Below are positions 8,675 to 17,450 of a stretch of DNA of 64,000 nucleotides, piece after piece. The position numbers and the translations under genes were made by a program. This DNA comes from DASYKT01 sp963718105 (GTDB lineage: Bacteria; Acidobacteriota; Blastocatellia; Pyrinomonadales; Pyrinomonadaceae), in NCBI GenBank assembly GCA_963718105.1, contig OY970352.1, positions 1,116,001 to 1,180,000 on the forward strand, given 5' to 3'. The notes below the pieces were generated by a model, which was not told the origin of the DNA, searched no databases, and saw only the letters and a program-made list of their open reading frames with translations. How positions within the stretch are numbered: position 1 is the stretch's first letter; each line of letters opens with the position of its first letter.

Positions 8675-10093
8675 ATGAAAGAATCTCAATTTGAGACCGC
8701 ATTTAATATTTATAAAACCTCTTTTGAAATTGGTAGAGGCGGTTCGGGTGTCGTATACGAGGTATCGGATGAAGACTTAAATGTATATGCATTGAAACTT
8801 CTGGAACCAGACAAGATCACTAATGAAAAAAGAAAGAGATTTAAAAATGAAATCCATTACTGTTCTAAGGTCTCACATCCAAATATTATTTCTGTGATTG
8901 ATTGGGGGTTTTGTGCCGCTAATGGGGTTAAGCATCCGTTTTATGTAATGCCTCGTTACCCAATGACTTTACGTGATTTAATAAAAAAGGGAATAGGGTT
9001 TGATAAAGTTTTGTCCTATTTTCTGCAGTTATTAAGTGGTTTAGAAATGGCTCACCGGGAAGGTATTTGGCATAGGGACCTTAAACCCGAGAACATTTTG
9101 TTTGCACAGGATGCCAATCAAATGGTCATTGCCGATTTCGGAATTGCTCATTTCAATAAAGAGAATCTACTGACGACTGTGGAAACGAATCCCAATGCTA
9201 AAATGGCGAATTTACAGTATGCCGCGCCCGAACAACGTAAGAAGGGGGCTAAGGTTGATTTTCGCGCCGATATATTTTCTTTGGGATTAATATTGAATGA
9301 AATGTTTACCGGCGAAGTTATACACGGCACCGGGTATAAGAAGATTAAAGACGTCGCTCCCGGGCATGACTTTTTAGATGAGTTGGTCGAGTTAATGATC
9401 ATGCAATCGCCGGATGCCAGGCCCTTGATCAGTGAAATTAATCTTAAATTAAACGGAAACATCGATTCGCTGATGTCAGAAAGGGCGGATGAGGAAGAGG
9501 ATATAGTTACTCCTTATTTAGATAGGAACCGGATATTAACCGAACAAAAGCTATTTGTAGACTTTCGCAAAGAATGGTTCGATTCGGAGCAAAGTGTCGA
9601 GGATGCTGCTAAATCCGTGAGCGAAGTATTTTCTTTATTACTTGAAATATACGAATCGGGCAAAGATGTTTTTTCGGTGAAGGATATTCGTTTTCGTAGA
9701 AACGATACTATGTGCGGTATTTATCATGCCGATATCGGATGTCATGTGACCGTGCCTAATCTTCGTAGAGGGAATACATTGAAGTCCACTAAGCCGGAGT
9801 TGTTTCTGGAGATAGTGCTTTTTAACAGCGGTGGATTTCACAATTATGTAGGAAATCACCTTAAAGAGATTTTTTTGTATCCCGAAATTAATAAACAGCG
9901 CCAACTGGTATGGATTGATCGCCTGAATGACTCCACGGCTTGGCCGGAAGAAAAAATTGCGAAAAGATGTTTCAAACTGTTTATATCCGAAATACAGAAA
10001 ATACCAGAAGATCCCAAAAAATCGGAAGAAATAAAAGAAGATGAAAAAGAGTTTTGGGAGGATCTGCGGAAAATGACGACAGGTACTCAATAA
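8675..10093 (+). CDS. eukaryotic-like serine/threonine protein kinase with unknown C-terminal domain
   Basis: Hanks-type kinase (about residues 10-260): glycine loop GRGGSGVVYE, ATP-anchoring Lys41 in ALKLL, catalytic loop HRDLKPEN with Asp135, magnesium-binding DFG Asp154, and AAPEQ activation-loop end followed by the DFRADIFSLG helix. All catalytic residues are present, so it should be active. No transmembrane segment or PASTA repeats follow. Instead there is an unrecognised soluble region (about 290-445) with charged low-complexity residues at the end. An in-frame TTG at 8657 could add six residues; ATG 8675 is preferred. The gene is clearly more AT-rich than its neighbours, which suggests recent acquisition. 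Targets unknown. Confidence 0.85.
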   Translation: MKESQFETAFNIYKTSFEIGRGGSGVVYEVSDEDLNVYALKLLEPDKITNEKRKRFKNEIHYCSKVSHPNIISVIDWGFCAANGVKHPFYVMPRYPMTLRDLIKKGIGFDKVLSYFLQLLSGLEMAHREGIWHRDLKPENILFAQDANQMVIADFGIAHFNKENLLTTVETNPNAKMANLQYAAPEQRKKGAKVDFRADIFSLGLILNEMFTGEVIHGTGYKKIKDVAPGHDFLDELVELMIMQSPDARPLISEINLKLNGNIDSLMSERADEEEDIVTPYLDRNRILTEQKLFVDFRKEWFDSEQSVEDAAKSVSEVFSLLLEIYESGKDVFSVKDIRFRRNDTMCGIYHADIGCHVTVPNLRRGNTLKSTKPELFLEIVLFNSGGFHNYVGNHLKEIFLYPEINKQRQLVWIDRLNDSTAWPEEKIAKRCFKLFISEIQKIPEDPKKSEEIKEDEKEFWEDLRKMTTGTQ

Positions 10094-10173
10094 GGCAGAT
10101 AAAAAGGGCAGGCACGAGGCCTGCCCCTACAATTGTTGTTTAAAGAGCGGGCAAGGATGCCCGCGCTCCATAC

Positions 10174-12285
10174 TTACTTCATATCCAGGCTCTTCATAAG
10201 GAAGCCGTAGATATCGGCTTGTTCCTGGATGACCTTGGTCGTCGGTTTGCCGGCGCCGTGTCCGGCGCGTGTTTCGATCCGGATCAGAACCGGAGCGCTG
10301 CCTGCCTGTGCCGCCTGCATCGTTGCCGTGTACTTAAAGCTGTGCGCAGGGAAAACGCGGTCGTCGTGATCGGCGGTGGTCACCAGCGTCGGCGGATATT
10401 TCGTACCGGGCTTGATGTTGTGCAGCGGCGAATACGCGTAGATGGCCCTGAACTCTTCCGGGTTATCGGGCGAGCCGTAGTCCGAGGTCCACGCCCAGCC
10501 GATGGTAAATTTCGTAAAGCGCAGCATATCCATCACGCCCACCGCCGGCAGGGCCGCGCCGAACAGATCCGGACGCTGATTGAGGACTGCTCCGACCAGC
10601 AAGCCGCCATTAGAACCGCCCTGAATGGCGAGTTTCGGCGTCGATGTATATTTATTTGAGATCAGCCATTCACCCGCCGAGATAAAGTCGTCAAAAACAT
10701 TTTGCTTTTTCAACTTCATTCCGCCTTCGTGCCAGCTTTCTCCATACTCGCTGCCGCCGCGCAGGTTAGCAACCGCCAACACGCCGCCCATTTCCAGCCA
10801 GACCACGCGGGAAACGCTAAAGCCCGGCGTCTGCGGAATATTAAAACCGCCGTAGCCGTAAAGGATGGTCGGATTCGAACCGTCGAGCTTGATGCCTTTT
10901 TTGTGGACGATGAACATCGACACTTTAGTGCCGTCCTTGCTCGGGTAGAAAACCTGTTTGACCTCAAAATTGCTGGGGTCGAAATCAACCTTTGCCGTGC
11001 GGAACAGATCGCTCTTGCCGGTTTTCATATCATAACGATAGATGGTCGGCGGGGCGTTGTAGCTGGAGTAAGTGTAGAAAGTTTCCGTGTCGTACCGTTT
11101 GCCGTTAAATCCGCCGGCGCTGCCGATCCCGGGAAGTTTTACTTCGCGGACGGGTTTTCCATTGGTATCGACGATCTTGATCTGGGTATAGGCGTCTTTC
11201 AGATACGAAAGGACAAACTGGTTGTTAAGAAAATCGACTCCCTGTAACGTCTCCGCCGATTCGGGAACGATGTCCTTCCAGATACGATCTTTTGCCAGCG
11301 CGTTGACAACCACTACTCTGCCGCGCGAAGCGCCTTGATCGGTAAAGAAATAAAAATTGGCTTCGTCGTTACCGATAAAGCTGTAGTTGCCCTCGAGCTT
11401 ATCGACCAGCGGGATGATGGGCGCTTTTTCGGCCGTCAGGTTCTTGAAATAAACCATGTTCTTCGGCGAGGTGCCCTTACCGATGGATATGATCAGCCAA
11501 TTGCCGTCCTCGGAAACGCCGCCGCCGACAAAATACTCTTTATCGGTCGGTTCATAAACCACGTAATCATCCGATTGCGGGGTGCCGAGTTTATGAAAAT
11601 ACATCTTCTGGTTGAAGTTGTTGCCTTTTAACTCGCCGCCGGCCTGGGCATCGGGAAAACGGCTGTAGAAAAAGCCCGAGTTATCTTTCAGCCACGAGAT
11701 CCCGCCCTGGCGGTTCGGCCTCAAGGTGTCCGGGAGGTCCTGGCCGGTCGCAACGTCGCGGATGTGCCATTCGGTCCGGTCGGAACCGGCCACCGCCACG
11801 CCATAGGCCCAGAGTTTGCCGTCGTCGGTAAATGACGAACCGTTTAAGGCCGCGGTTCCGTCAGCCGTAAGCTTGTTCGGGTCGAAAAATACCTTGCCCG
11901 GATCGGTTATCGAATTCGCGATGTAAAGGACGTTCTGATTCTGCAGCCCGTCGTTTTTGGCGTAGATGTAGAAATTGCCGACTTTGTTCGGCGCATAAAT
12001 TTTTTCGTAGTTCCAGAGCTTGGTCAGACGCTCCTTGAGCATCTGACGCTGTGGAGCGATCGTGTCCAGGTACGAAGCCGTCAGTGCATTTTCCGCGTCG
12101 ATCCAGGCGCGGGAATCCGCCGACTCGGTGTCCTCCAGCCAGCGGTACGGGTCGGAGATCTTCATTCCATGATATTCATCAACCTGTTCGACCTTTTTGG
12201 CTTTGGGATAATCGAATGATTGCGCGGAAACGCTGCCTGTCAATAAAAACACCAGCGCTAAAAACAACGTAATGGTCTTTGTCAT
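10174..12285 (-). CDS. prolyl oligopeptidase family serine peptidase (S9A), exported
   Basis: Cleaves short peptides on the carboxyl side of proline. A signal peptide (residues 1-21, ending SVSAQ) is followed by the family N-terminal signature DPYRWLED, a seven-bladed beta-propeller (about 90-420) and a C-terminal alpha/beta hydrolase. The catalytic triad is visible: Ser558 in GGSNGGLL, Asp642 in DHDDRVFP and His676 in AGHGAG. The length (703) is that of bacterial S9A enzymes. It is probably periplasmic and used in peptide nutrition. It is a single gene facing the kinase gene, with half of a palindromic repeat in the intergenic space. Confidence 0.95.
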   Translation of the reverse strand: MTKTITLFLALVFLLTGSVSAQSFDYPKAKKVEQVDEYHGMKISDPYRWLEDTESADSRAWIDAENALTASYLDTIAPQRQMLKERLTKLWNYEKIYAPNKVGNFYIYAKNDGLQNQNVLYIANSITDPGKVFFDPNKLTADGTAALNGSSFTDDGKLWAYGVAVAGSDRTEWHIRDVATGQDLPDTLRPNRQGGISWLKDNSGFFYSRFPDAQAGGELKGNNFNQKMYFHKLGTPQSDDYVVYEPTDKEYFVGGGVSEDGNWLIISIGKGTSPKNMVYFKNLTAEKAPIIPLVDKLEGNYSFIGNDEANFYFFTDQGASRGRVVVVNALAKDRIWKDIVPESAETLQGVDFLNNQFVLSYLKDAYTQIKIVDTNGKPVREVKLPGIGSAGGFNGKRYDTETFYTYSSYNAPPTIYRYDMKTGKSDLFRTAKVDFDPSNFEVKQVFYPSKDGTKVSMFIVHKKGIKLDGSNPTILYGYGGFNIPQTPGFSVSRVVWLEMGGVLAVANLRGGSEYGESWHEGGMKLKKQNVFDDFISAGEWLISNKYTSTPKLAIQGGSNGGLLVGAVLNQRPDLFGAALPAVGVMDMLRFTKFTIGWAWTSDYGSPDNPEEFRAIYAYSPLHNIKPGTKYPPTLVTTADHDDRVFPAHSFKYTATMQAAQAGSAPVLIRIETRAGHGAGKPTTKVIQEQADIYGFLMKSLDMK

Positions 12286-12380
12286 TTACACCTCTCCCTT
12301 TAACTTTTTGCAAAAAGCATAACGCAAAAGGCGCGGAAATTAAAGGTAAAGTGGTATGGAGCGCGAATTTATTCGGGGCG

Positions 12381-14639
12381 TTAGAAGATAGGCAATTGAT
12401 TGTCGGCGTCGAGGTCCTGCGTCTGAATGCCGGGAAGTATCTGCATTTGTACTTCTTCCGGGAACCAGCAGGTCTTTTCATTAAGCATCGCTTCGACCTG
12501 ATCTTTAGGCAGAGGTTTGGACATCAAATAGCCCTGGCCATAGTCGCAATCCAATTTTCTCAGGATCTGCAACTGCCCGACCGTCTCGATACCTTCGGCG
12601 ATGATCTTCAGCTTCAGGGTCTTAGCCAGCGAAACGATCGTCCGCAGGATCTCACCGTCTTCGCCGCCTTCGCGGACGTTGGAAACAAATGAGCGGTCGA
12701 CTTTGAGAGTGTCAAAAGGCAGCCGGTGAAGTTGGCTGAGCGATGAGTAACCGGTTCCGAAATCGTCGATGCTTAAGCGAACGCCCAGTTCTTTCAGGCG
12801 CGACAGTGAATCGACGGTCATTTCAATATTCTGCATCGCCGTGGATTCCGTAATTTCCAGTTTTAACGAATCCGGTGCGAGCCGGTGCTTTTCCAAAACT
12901 CGGCGGACATCATCGACCAGGCTGAGCTCGGACAGGTGACGTCCCGAAAGGTTCACGCTGACCATCAGGTTTTTATCGACACCCGGCAGATTCTGCCACT
13001 CGGCGACCTGGCGGCAGGCTTCATTCAGTATCCAGCCGGTCATCGGAATGATCATGCCGCTTTCTTCAGCGATCGGGATAAAGTCGTTGGGGGGAACCAA
13101 TCCGCGGTCGGGGTGATTCCACCTGACCAATGCCTCAAAACCTGCCAGGCCGCCCTCTTCGAGTGATACGATAGGCTGGTAAAAGAGGACCAGTTCCTTG
13201 CGCTGGACCGCAAAACGAAGATCGGATTCGATCTTTACGGCGTTTACGATACGAGAGCGAAGCTCTTTATCAAAAATGGCGATCGGAACTTCCTCTTTTT
13301 TCGCGTGGTGCATCGCGATATCGGCATCGCGGAGTATTTCTTCCGGATGGTCGTATTCGGCGTCGCTCTGGGCGATCCCGAGATGAAGCGAGATAAAGAC
13401 TTTGTTGCCCTGCAGAATAAAAGGCTGCGAGATCTTCTGGTGAATGTTTTTGGCAAACCTGAGGTTTTCCGCCGGGCTCGTGATGTCGTTAAGGACCACC
13501 GCGAATTCGTCTCCGCCCAGCCGGGCTACGACATCGGTCTCGCGTACCGCGCCCTGCAGCCGCTTTGCCACCATGATCAGCATCTTGTCGCCGATCGAGT
13601 GGCCGAGAGAGTCATTAATGTTTTTAAAGCGCTTAAGATCGATGAAAAACACACTGAACTTGGTCTGCTCCGGCCCGTTGGATCTTTCGATCGACGATTT
13701 TAGCTGCTCCTGTAAAAAAGCCCGGTTGGCAACGTCGGTCAGCGAATCGTGCATGGCCGCGTACTGGAAGGCTTCCTTGCTCTTGCGCAGCGCGTCGCTG
13801 ATGCTCTCCTGCTTCTTTAAGTAACTGTTAAGCTGTTTGACGTGCTCTTCCGCCTGCTCGGCACGCTGTCTTTCCGCTTCCGCCTTGGCGCGCTCGGCCT
13901 TTTCCGCTGTCTCAAAGGAAACGTTGATCTCCCCGATAGATTTTCGATAAGTAAAGTATGCCAGCCCGACGGCGATCGTGGTCACGACCGTGGCGACCGG
14001 GTCTGCATAGATGATCAGCTTATAGATGAGCCCTGCCAAACCGGCCCCGGCTATATGCGTGATCGAACCGGGAAGCATCTGGTCCAGCCAGATCTTCCAA
14101 AAGCTTTTTCCTTTATGAAAGGCGACGTATCCGGCAACCAGCGTCGAATTAACAAAAAACTGTATCAGGGCCATCGTACCCAGCACCGAAAGCAAATAAG
14201 CGCTGGTGGCAAAACCGGCCGGCTGCCCGACACTTTGAAGGAAAGGAAAGAGCGAGAGATAGCTAACGTAGGTAATCGTCGTCGATAAAGCGATACCGCC
14301 GACATTAAAAAATATCGCGGAATTGGGATAGCCCGCGTTCCGGCTTTTTATACGGACGGAATTGGTCAGGAATTCGAGCGAAGCCAGAATGATGGCAAAC
14401 TCACCACCGTAGAAAAGGAAAGTGAGAAAGATCATCGCGTCCGCAAAGGTAAAGACCAGATTGGACCGGGGAAACTGAAGCTGCATTCGCGAGGCAACGG
14501 CCAACGTGAAAATCGTCAGCAGAAGAAAACCGAGGTCGATCTTGCTGTAATTAACATGGGTAAAGGCCCACACGAGGGCCAGCCCGCCTGCGGCGATAAT
14601 GACAACATCAAAAGATTTTTGTAGGACCTTGTAACCCAT
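12381..14639 (-). CDS. membrane-bound GGDEF-EAL protein (c-di-GMP synthase/phosphodiesterase)
   Basis: An N-terminal integral membrane sensor of about seven or eight segments (residues 10-230, MASE-like in layout but not assigned) leads through a coiled coil (about 240-285) into GGDEF and EAL domains. The GGDEF site is intact (375-379) and an inhibitory RxxD site (RETD, 366-369) stands five residues before it. The EAL site is also intact: EAL 502-504, LEITES, DDFGTGYSSL, LKVDRSF and AEGIE at 691-695. Both activities are therefore possible and must be balanced by signal input. A short tail of about 30 residues follows. It is transcribed divergently from the repeat-peptide locus across 746 bases. 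Confidence 0.95.
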   Translation of the reverse strand: MGYKVLQKSFDVVIIAAGGLALVWAFTHVNYSKIDLGFLLLTIFTLAVASRMQLQFPRSNLVFTFADAMIFLTFLFYGGEFAIILASLEFLTNSVRIKSRNAGYPNSAIFFNVGGIALSTTITYVSYLSLFPFLQSVGQPAGFATSAYLLSVLGTMALIQFFVNSTLVAGYVAFHKGKSFWKIWLDQMLPGSITHIAGAGLAGLIYKLIIYADPVATVVTTIAVGLAYFTYRKSIGEINVSFETAEKAERAKAEAERQRAEQAEEHVKQLNSYLKKQESISDALRKSKEAFQYAAMHDSLTDVANRAFLQEQLKSSIERSNGPEQTKFSVFFIDLKRFKNINDSLGHSIGDKMLIMVAKRLQGAVRETDVVARLGGDEFAVVLNDITSPAENLRFAKNIHQKISQPFILQGNKVFISLHLGIAQSDAEYDHPEEILRDADIAMHHAKKEEVPIAIFDKELRSRIVNAVKIESDLRFAVQRKELVLFYQPIVSLEEGGLAGFEALVRWNHPDRGLVPPNDFIPIAEESGMIIPMTGWILNEACRQVAEWQNLPGVDKNLMVSVNLSGRHLSELSLVDDVRRVLEKHRLAPDSLKLEITESTAMQNIEMTVDSLSRLKELGVRLSIDDFGTGYSSLSQLHRLPFDTLKVDRSFVSNVREGGEDGEILRTIVSLAKTLKLKIIAEGIETVGQLQILRKLDCDYGQGYLMSKPLPKDQVEAMLNEKTCWFPEEVQMQILPGIQTQDLDADNQLPIF

Positions 14640-15073
14640 AAATTTCGGGGAAGCGCTGTTAAGCGTTAAAAAAGCATTTCCGTAACGAAACGGATAAACA
14701 ACTGTCTGAGGCGGTAAAACCTTTGACTATCGGCAGATTTTGATAGGAAGCCCACATCAGAAGTCGAACTAAATACATCTCAGGAATATTCTGATTGCGG
14801 GAGGTATAACGGAGTTTCTTCTGTCTTTGAGGTACGCGTGATCGGCCGTGAAGCGGCCTTCAGTTAAGATAATAACATTGTTCAACGTAAAATGTCACTG
14901 TTATTTTTCATAATTAAGCCAATTTTCGGTCGATTTTTGTTTTGATCCCCGCAATTTTACGCGGTCTTAATTTACCCCATTCAGGCAGAAGTACCGCAAT
15001 ATGCTTCCACATCGGCAATTAAATTAAGGTAAATGGCGTATTTCTACAAGTTAGCACCTCTAATCAATGTCGT
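14640..15073. other. gene-free stretch upstream of the GGDEF-EAL gene
   Basis: No convincing open frame. It should hold the promoter of the minus-strand GGDEF-EAL gene. A small hairpin (GGCCG TGAA GCGGCC-like, about 14851-14864) and AT-rich segments are visible, but no riboswitch was recognised. Sequence shared with the second peptide locus begins only at about 15071. Confidence 0.4.
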
Positions 15074-15220
15074 GGATACTTACTACTCACTGTATACCGC
15101 GGTTACACTTCAGAAGTGGGAGCTGTTAAGTCTTTTGATGCCAATAGTTTAGAGAATTTTTCCGGGTCTAAGCGCATAACTGCATACTGAGTATCCATTT
15201 CCGGTAGCAAGAATTTTTGC
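15074..15220 (+). promoter_or_regulatory. conserved upstream activator-like sites of peptide locus A
   Basis: Two short inverted motifs, GGATACT (15074-15080) and AGTATCC (15190-15196), and a near-palindrome GCAAGAATTTTTGC (15207-15220) are conserved at locus B (17898-17904, 18013-18019, 18030-18043). The near-palindrome begins 92 bases upstream of the -24 element in both loci. The intervening sequence is much less conserved. The layout resembles enhancer sites for sigma-54 activators; this is an inference from position and conservation. Confidence 0.5.
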
Positions 15221-15298
15221 CTCCAGGCAAACGAGGGAGTACCGTTAAGCTACTGCAAATTAAGTATTTAGCGGTCTTATTTGTTCAGCGGAGTGTTG

Positions 15299-15314
15299 TG
15301 GCACGCGGATTGTA
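15299..15314 (+). promoter_or_regulatory. sigma-54-type -24/-12 promoter of peptide locus A
   Basis: TGGCACGCGGATTGTA matches the sigma-54 consensus (TGGCACG, four bases, TTGCA/T) except for GT in place of GC at -12. GG and the -12 dinucleotide are separated by ten bases as required. It is identical at locus B (18122-18137). The expected start lies near 15325, giving a leader of about 60 bases before the ATG. Confidence 0.6.
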
Positions 15315-15385
15315 TATAGACAGATCACTAGGCTAATTAAAAGCCATAATATATAGCAAGAGAAAATTTTGGAGGAGAGAAGATA

Positions 15386-15685
15386 ATGAAAAGCGTAAAA
15401 AACATATTAGCGATGGTAGCAATGGTAACGGTTATGGGTGTCAGTTCTTCATTTGCAGGAGTTTATTGGGCAGATCGTAACGGCGACGGTACCAACGATA
15501 CCAAAGTTTGCACCAAAGACGGTGACTCGGCCAACGGCGGCATTCTGATCGGCGACTTTGCGGCCTCGCTCGGCGGCATCCTGATCGGCGACTTTGCGGC
15601 TACCGGCATCCTGATCGGTGACCTGGCCGACGGCGACACTTGCGGCAGTGACTCGGTCAACGGCGGCATCATGATCGGTGACTAA
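15386..15685 (+). CDS. secreted small repeat peptide A (GILIGD repeats)
   Basis: 99 residues, family not recognised. A classical signal peptide (MKSVKNILAMVAMVTVMG...SSFAG, about 25 residues) is followed by VYWADRNGDG, then four copies of a short unit: GGILIGDFAAS, GGILIGDFAA, GILIGDLAD and terminal GGIMIGD. Two Cys flank the repeat region and could form a disulfide. A strong Shine-Dalgarno (GGAGGAG, 15371-15377) stands nine bases from the ATG. A paralogue of 96 residues lies 2.8 kb downstream with the same promoter, signal peptide and 3' region. The repeats could be a beta-forming, self-assembling or receptor-binding segment, or a peptide precursor; none is demonstrated. Confidence 0.85.
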   Translation: MKSVKNILAMVAMVTVMGVSSSFAGVYWADRNGDGTNDTKVCTKDGDSANGGILIGDFAASLGGILIGDFAATGILIGDLADGDTCGSDSVNGGIMIGD

Positions 15686-15847
15686 TCAAAGTTCCTAAGC
15701 TGGTTCGGTATTGGGCATACTCAAGCGAACTTGATAGTGAGATAGGATTTATTTTTCCAGCTCACCATAATTGGACAACTCCCCTATAGGCTTCGTTGAA
15801 ATAAGATTCTAACGAAGCCGTTTTTTTATTTAAAAATAAGTATGTCT
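15686..15847 (+). ncRNA. conserved structured 3' untranslated region of locus A (candidate 3'-derived RNA)
   Basis: About 160 bases after the stop codon are nearly identical to 18506-18667 (three differences seen), more conserved than the mature coding region. A possible outer stem AGCTGG/CCAGCT (15698-15703 with 15757-15762) encloses TTCG/CGAA (15704-15707 with 15726-15729), and the terminator hairpin follows. It may be a stable 3' RNA or simply the remnant of a recent duplication. Confidence 0.45.
15789..15827 (+). terminator. intrinsic terminator of peptide locus A
   Basis: GGCTTCGTT (15789-15797), a 13-base loop, AACGAAGCC (15811-15819), G, then seven T (15821-15827). It is duplicated exactly at locus B. 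Confidence 0.9.
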
Positions 15848-15903
15848 GGGAAACGATCAGGTGATCATGTACGAGGTCCGTTGAAACGGAAGACTTTCTC
15901 GCC

Positions 15904-15996
15904 ATGAGGTCAGAACCGGGAGGCTCCCCTCTCCTGCCCCGAGGAGGGGTGGCAGCCGCTTCGGCTGACGGGGTGGTGGGAGTAGCGACCGGGTTT
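15904..15996. repeat. long member of the GAGGTCAGAACCGGG repeat family
   Basis: Starts ATGAGGTCAGAACCGGGA and ends GACCGGGTTT, with a GC-rich centre containing GGAGGCTCCCC and AGCCGCTTCGGCTG hairpins. Nearly the same element stands in the opposite orientation at 51563-51649. Short forms lacking the centre occur at 24304-24338, 25741-25777, 51065-51102 and 62107-62137. All six lie between genes. Confidence 0.8.
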
Positions 15997-16005
15997 CTTT
16001 TAGCG

Positions 16006-16030
16006 ATTAGTTATTAATGGTGGCTTTGCC
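16006..16030 (+). repeat. 25-bp direct repeat, left copy
   Basis: A perfect 25-base match (starting ATTAGTTATTAATGG) to 17267-17291. The two copies bracket the membrane protein gene 16219-17169. Confidence 0.75.
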
Positions 16031-16109
16031 CATTTACCCTGATTTGCCTAAATACTCTCATAGCGTTTTAGTGTTTGCCTAAAAACTATTCTATCTTTTT
16101 GCTGTCTTG

Positions 16110-16134
16110 AGGCTGGGCTGTCCCAGCCTTTTTT
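16110..16134 (+). terminator. intrinsic terminator of unassigned transcript
   Basis: AGGCTGGG-CTGT-CCCAGCCT (16110-16129) followed by T. No open frame lies directly upstream on this strand; the nearest gene, peptide A, already has its own terminator. Confidence 0.75.
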
Positions 16135-16218
16135 GTTTACAAAATCTGCGGTAAACGTTACGGTTTACGGACGTTCTAACCTATCTTTTCTTTCTTTATC
16201 TAAATAGGAACTGTACCA

Positions 16219-17169
16219 ATGTCCGAACTTCCAGCAGAACAAGGCGGCAGAGACCCAGAAAAGTATCTCCCAACACCAGAACCATACTGGCAAACTAGCA
16301 GTTTTTGGTTGGCTGTCTTGGCTCTCGTTGCCATTGTTGCCTTGTTTTTCGGTGGCATGGGCGCTAGCACCTGGCGTGAGTGGATTGAGTACATGACCAC
16401 TCACATCTTGGCTGTATTGACATTTGTTTTCCTTATCGCCAACACCATTAACACCGTGAAACAACGGCAGATTACGTCCAATCAAGAGGTTGAAGCCACT
16501 CGCACTCGCTTGCTCGTTGGAGACCAATACCAAGCTATGCTGGACGCGCTGAAACGAACCGACAGTTTGTTGAAGCAAAACGAACGGATGATTGCCGAAG
16601 TCGAAAAGCAAGCTAACGCTTCCCAAGATGCTGTGGGAAAAATGCAAAGAGCGCTGGAGCAAACCGATCGCTCGATGCAAAACGACCAATCCGCTTACGT
16701 AATGCTGAAAGAGGTCAATTCTGGTGCTTTCATGTTGGGCGAGCCTGTACACGGACGAGTCGTAGTAATTAATAGCGGCAAAACTCCAGCTTATGACGTT
16801 CGGATTTATGCGAATCTTACTTTCGAGCCTGTCCCTTTTTCGTTCACTCACGAAGAAGCTAAAAAAATGGTTGGCAATGAACACCACACTGCCTATCCAA
16901 GCATCTGTGAACCGAACGGGGGCGACATGACTCAAGATGTAGTTTGGGATGGCGTTTTGAACGACAAGGGATTGGAAATGGAAGCCAAGGGCGCTTTGTA
17001 CTTTTGGGGACTTATTACTTATATTGATATTTTTAGTCGTGATAGATGGACTGAATTTTGTTATCGCAAGCATCTCAAAGGGCAAAGAAGCGGTGTCGAG
17101 CCCTACTTGGCTTTGAATGAAACTAACAATAACGCCGACCGTCCCGAACAAACAAAGAGCGATGATTAA
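16219..17169 (+). CDS. two-pass membrane protein with coiled coil and beta domain, unknown function
   Basis: 316 residues, family not recognised. A hydrophilic N-terminus is followed by two close membrane segments (about 29-48 and 61-80), a coiled coil (about 85-155, rich in Gln/Lys/Glu/Arg), and a beta-rich domain (about 158-275) that includes GRVVVINSGKTPAYDVRIYA, typical of a small Ig-like fold. Proteins of this layout are frequent as uncharacterised genes in soil bacteria. The start ATG has AGGAA twelve bases upstream. The gene sits between two 25-bp direct repeats and between the two duplicated peptide loci, as if it were a passenger inserted between them. An antisense open frame covers it but lacks the features of a protein. 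Confidence 0.7.
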   Translation: MSELPAEQGGRDPEKYLPTPEPYWQTSSFWLAVLALVAIVALFFGGMGASTWREWIEYMTTHILAVLTFVFLIANTINTVKQRQITSNQEVEATRTRLLVGDQYQAMLDALKRTDSLLKQNERMIAEVEKQANASQDAVGKMQRALEQTDRSMQNDQSAYVMLKEVNSGAFMLGEPVHGRVVVINSGKTPAYDVRIYANLTFEPVPFSFTHEEAKKMVGNEHHTAYPSICEPNGGDMTQDVVWDGVLNDKGLEMEAKGALYFWGLITYIDIFSRDRWTEFCYRKHLKGQRSGVEPYLALNETNNNADRPEQTKSDD

Positions 17170-17266
17170 AACACTTGCCCTAATCATCGGCTTGACCTCC
17201 GTTGCCCAAAAAGGCAACAATCGAAGCCAAGCTTGCCCAAATACCCAAGAGTAAATGGGCAAAGCC

Positions 17267-17291
17267 ATTAGTTATTAATGGTGGCTTTGCC
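17267..17291 (+). repeat. 25-bp direct repeat, right copy
   Basis: Matches 16006-16030 base for base. Here it is also the right half of a larger palindrome (GGCAAAGCCATTA and TAATGGTGGCTTTGCC). Related GGCTTTGCC sequences occur at 51110-51125 and 51358-51405. Confidence 0.75.
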
Positions 17292-17347
17292 TATAAAGTC
17301 GGTTTTGCTTACAACTGCTCATATTTATAGAGCCGATAAATTAAATA

Positions 17348-17450
17348 TGGGAGCGCCGGCAAAGCGCGGCTTGTTCGCGCTAACTAGCGTAAAATCAAAG
17401 GCTTTTCCAGATCGCTACGCGATCTTGCCGGCAAGATGCCGGCGCTCCCA
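17348..17450. repeat. palindromic element of the GGGAGCG family (reverse orientation)
   Basis: Begins TGGGAGCGCCGGC and ends GCCGGCGCTCCCA. Inside are GATCGCTACGCGATCT and a CTTGTTCGCGCTAA segment, which in the other two copies (44587-44702 and 51187-51300) appear in reverse order and strand. It is the least symmetrical of the three. Confidence 0.75.

Noticed and set aside
15299..15314. A sigma-70 promoter for peptide locus A
   Set aside because: No well-spaced -35/-10 pair was found closer to the gene, while the -24/-12 match is shared exactly by both loci.
16165..17268. A 367-codon minus-strand frame over the membrane protein gene 16219-17169
   Set aside because: The plus-strand product has proper membrane segments, coiled coil and Ig-like region; the antisense product looks random.
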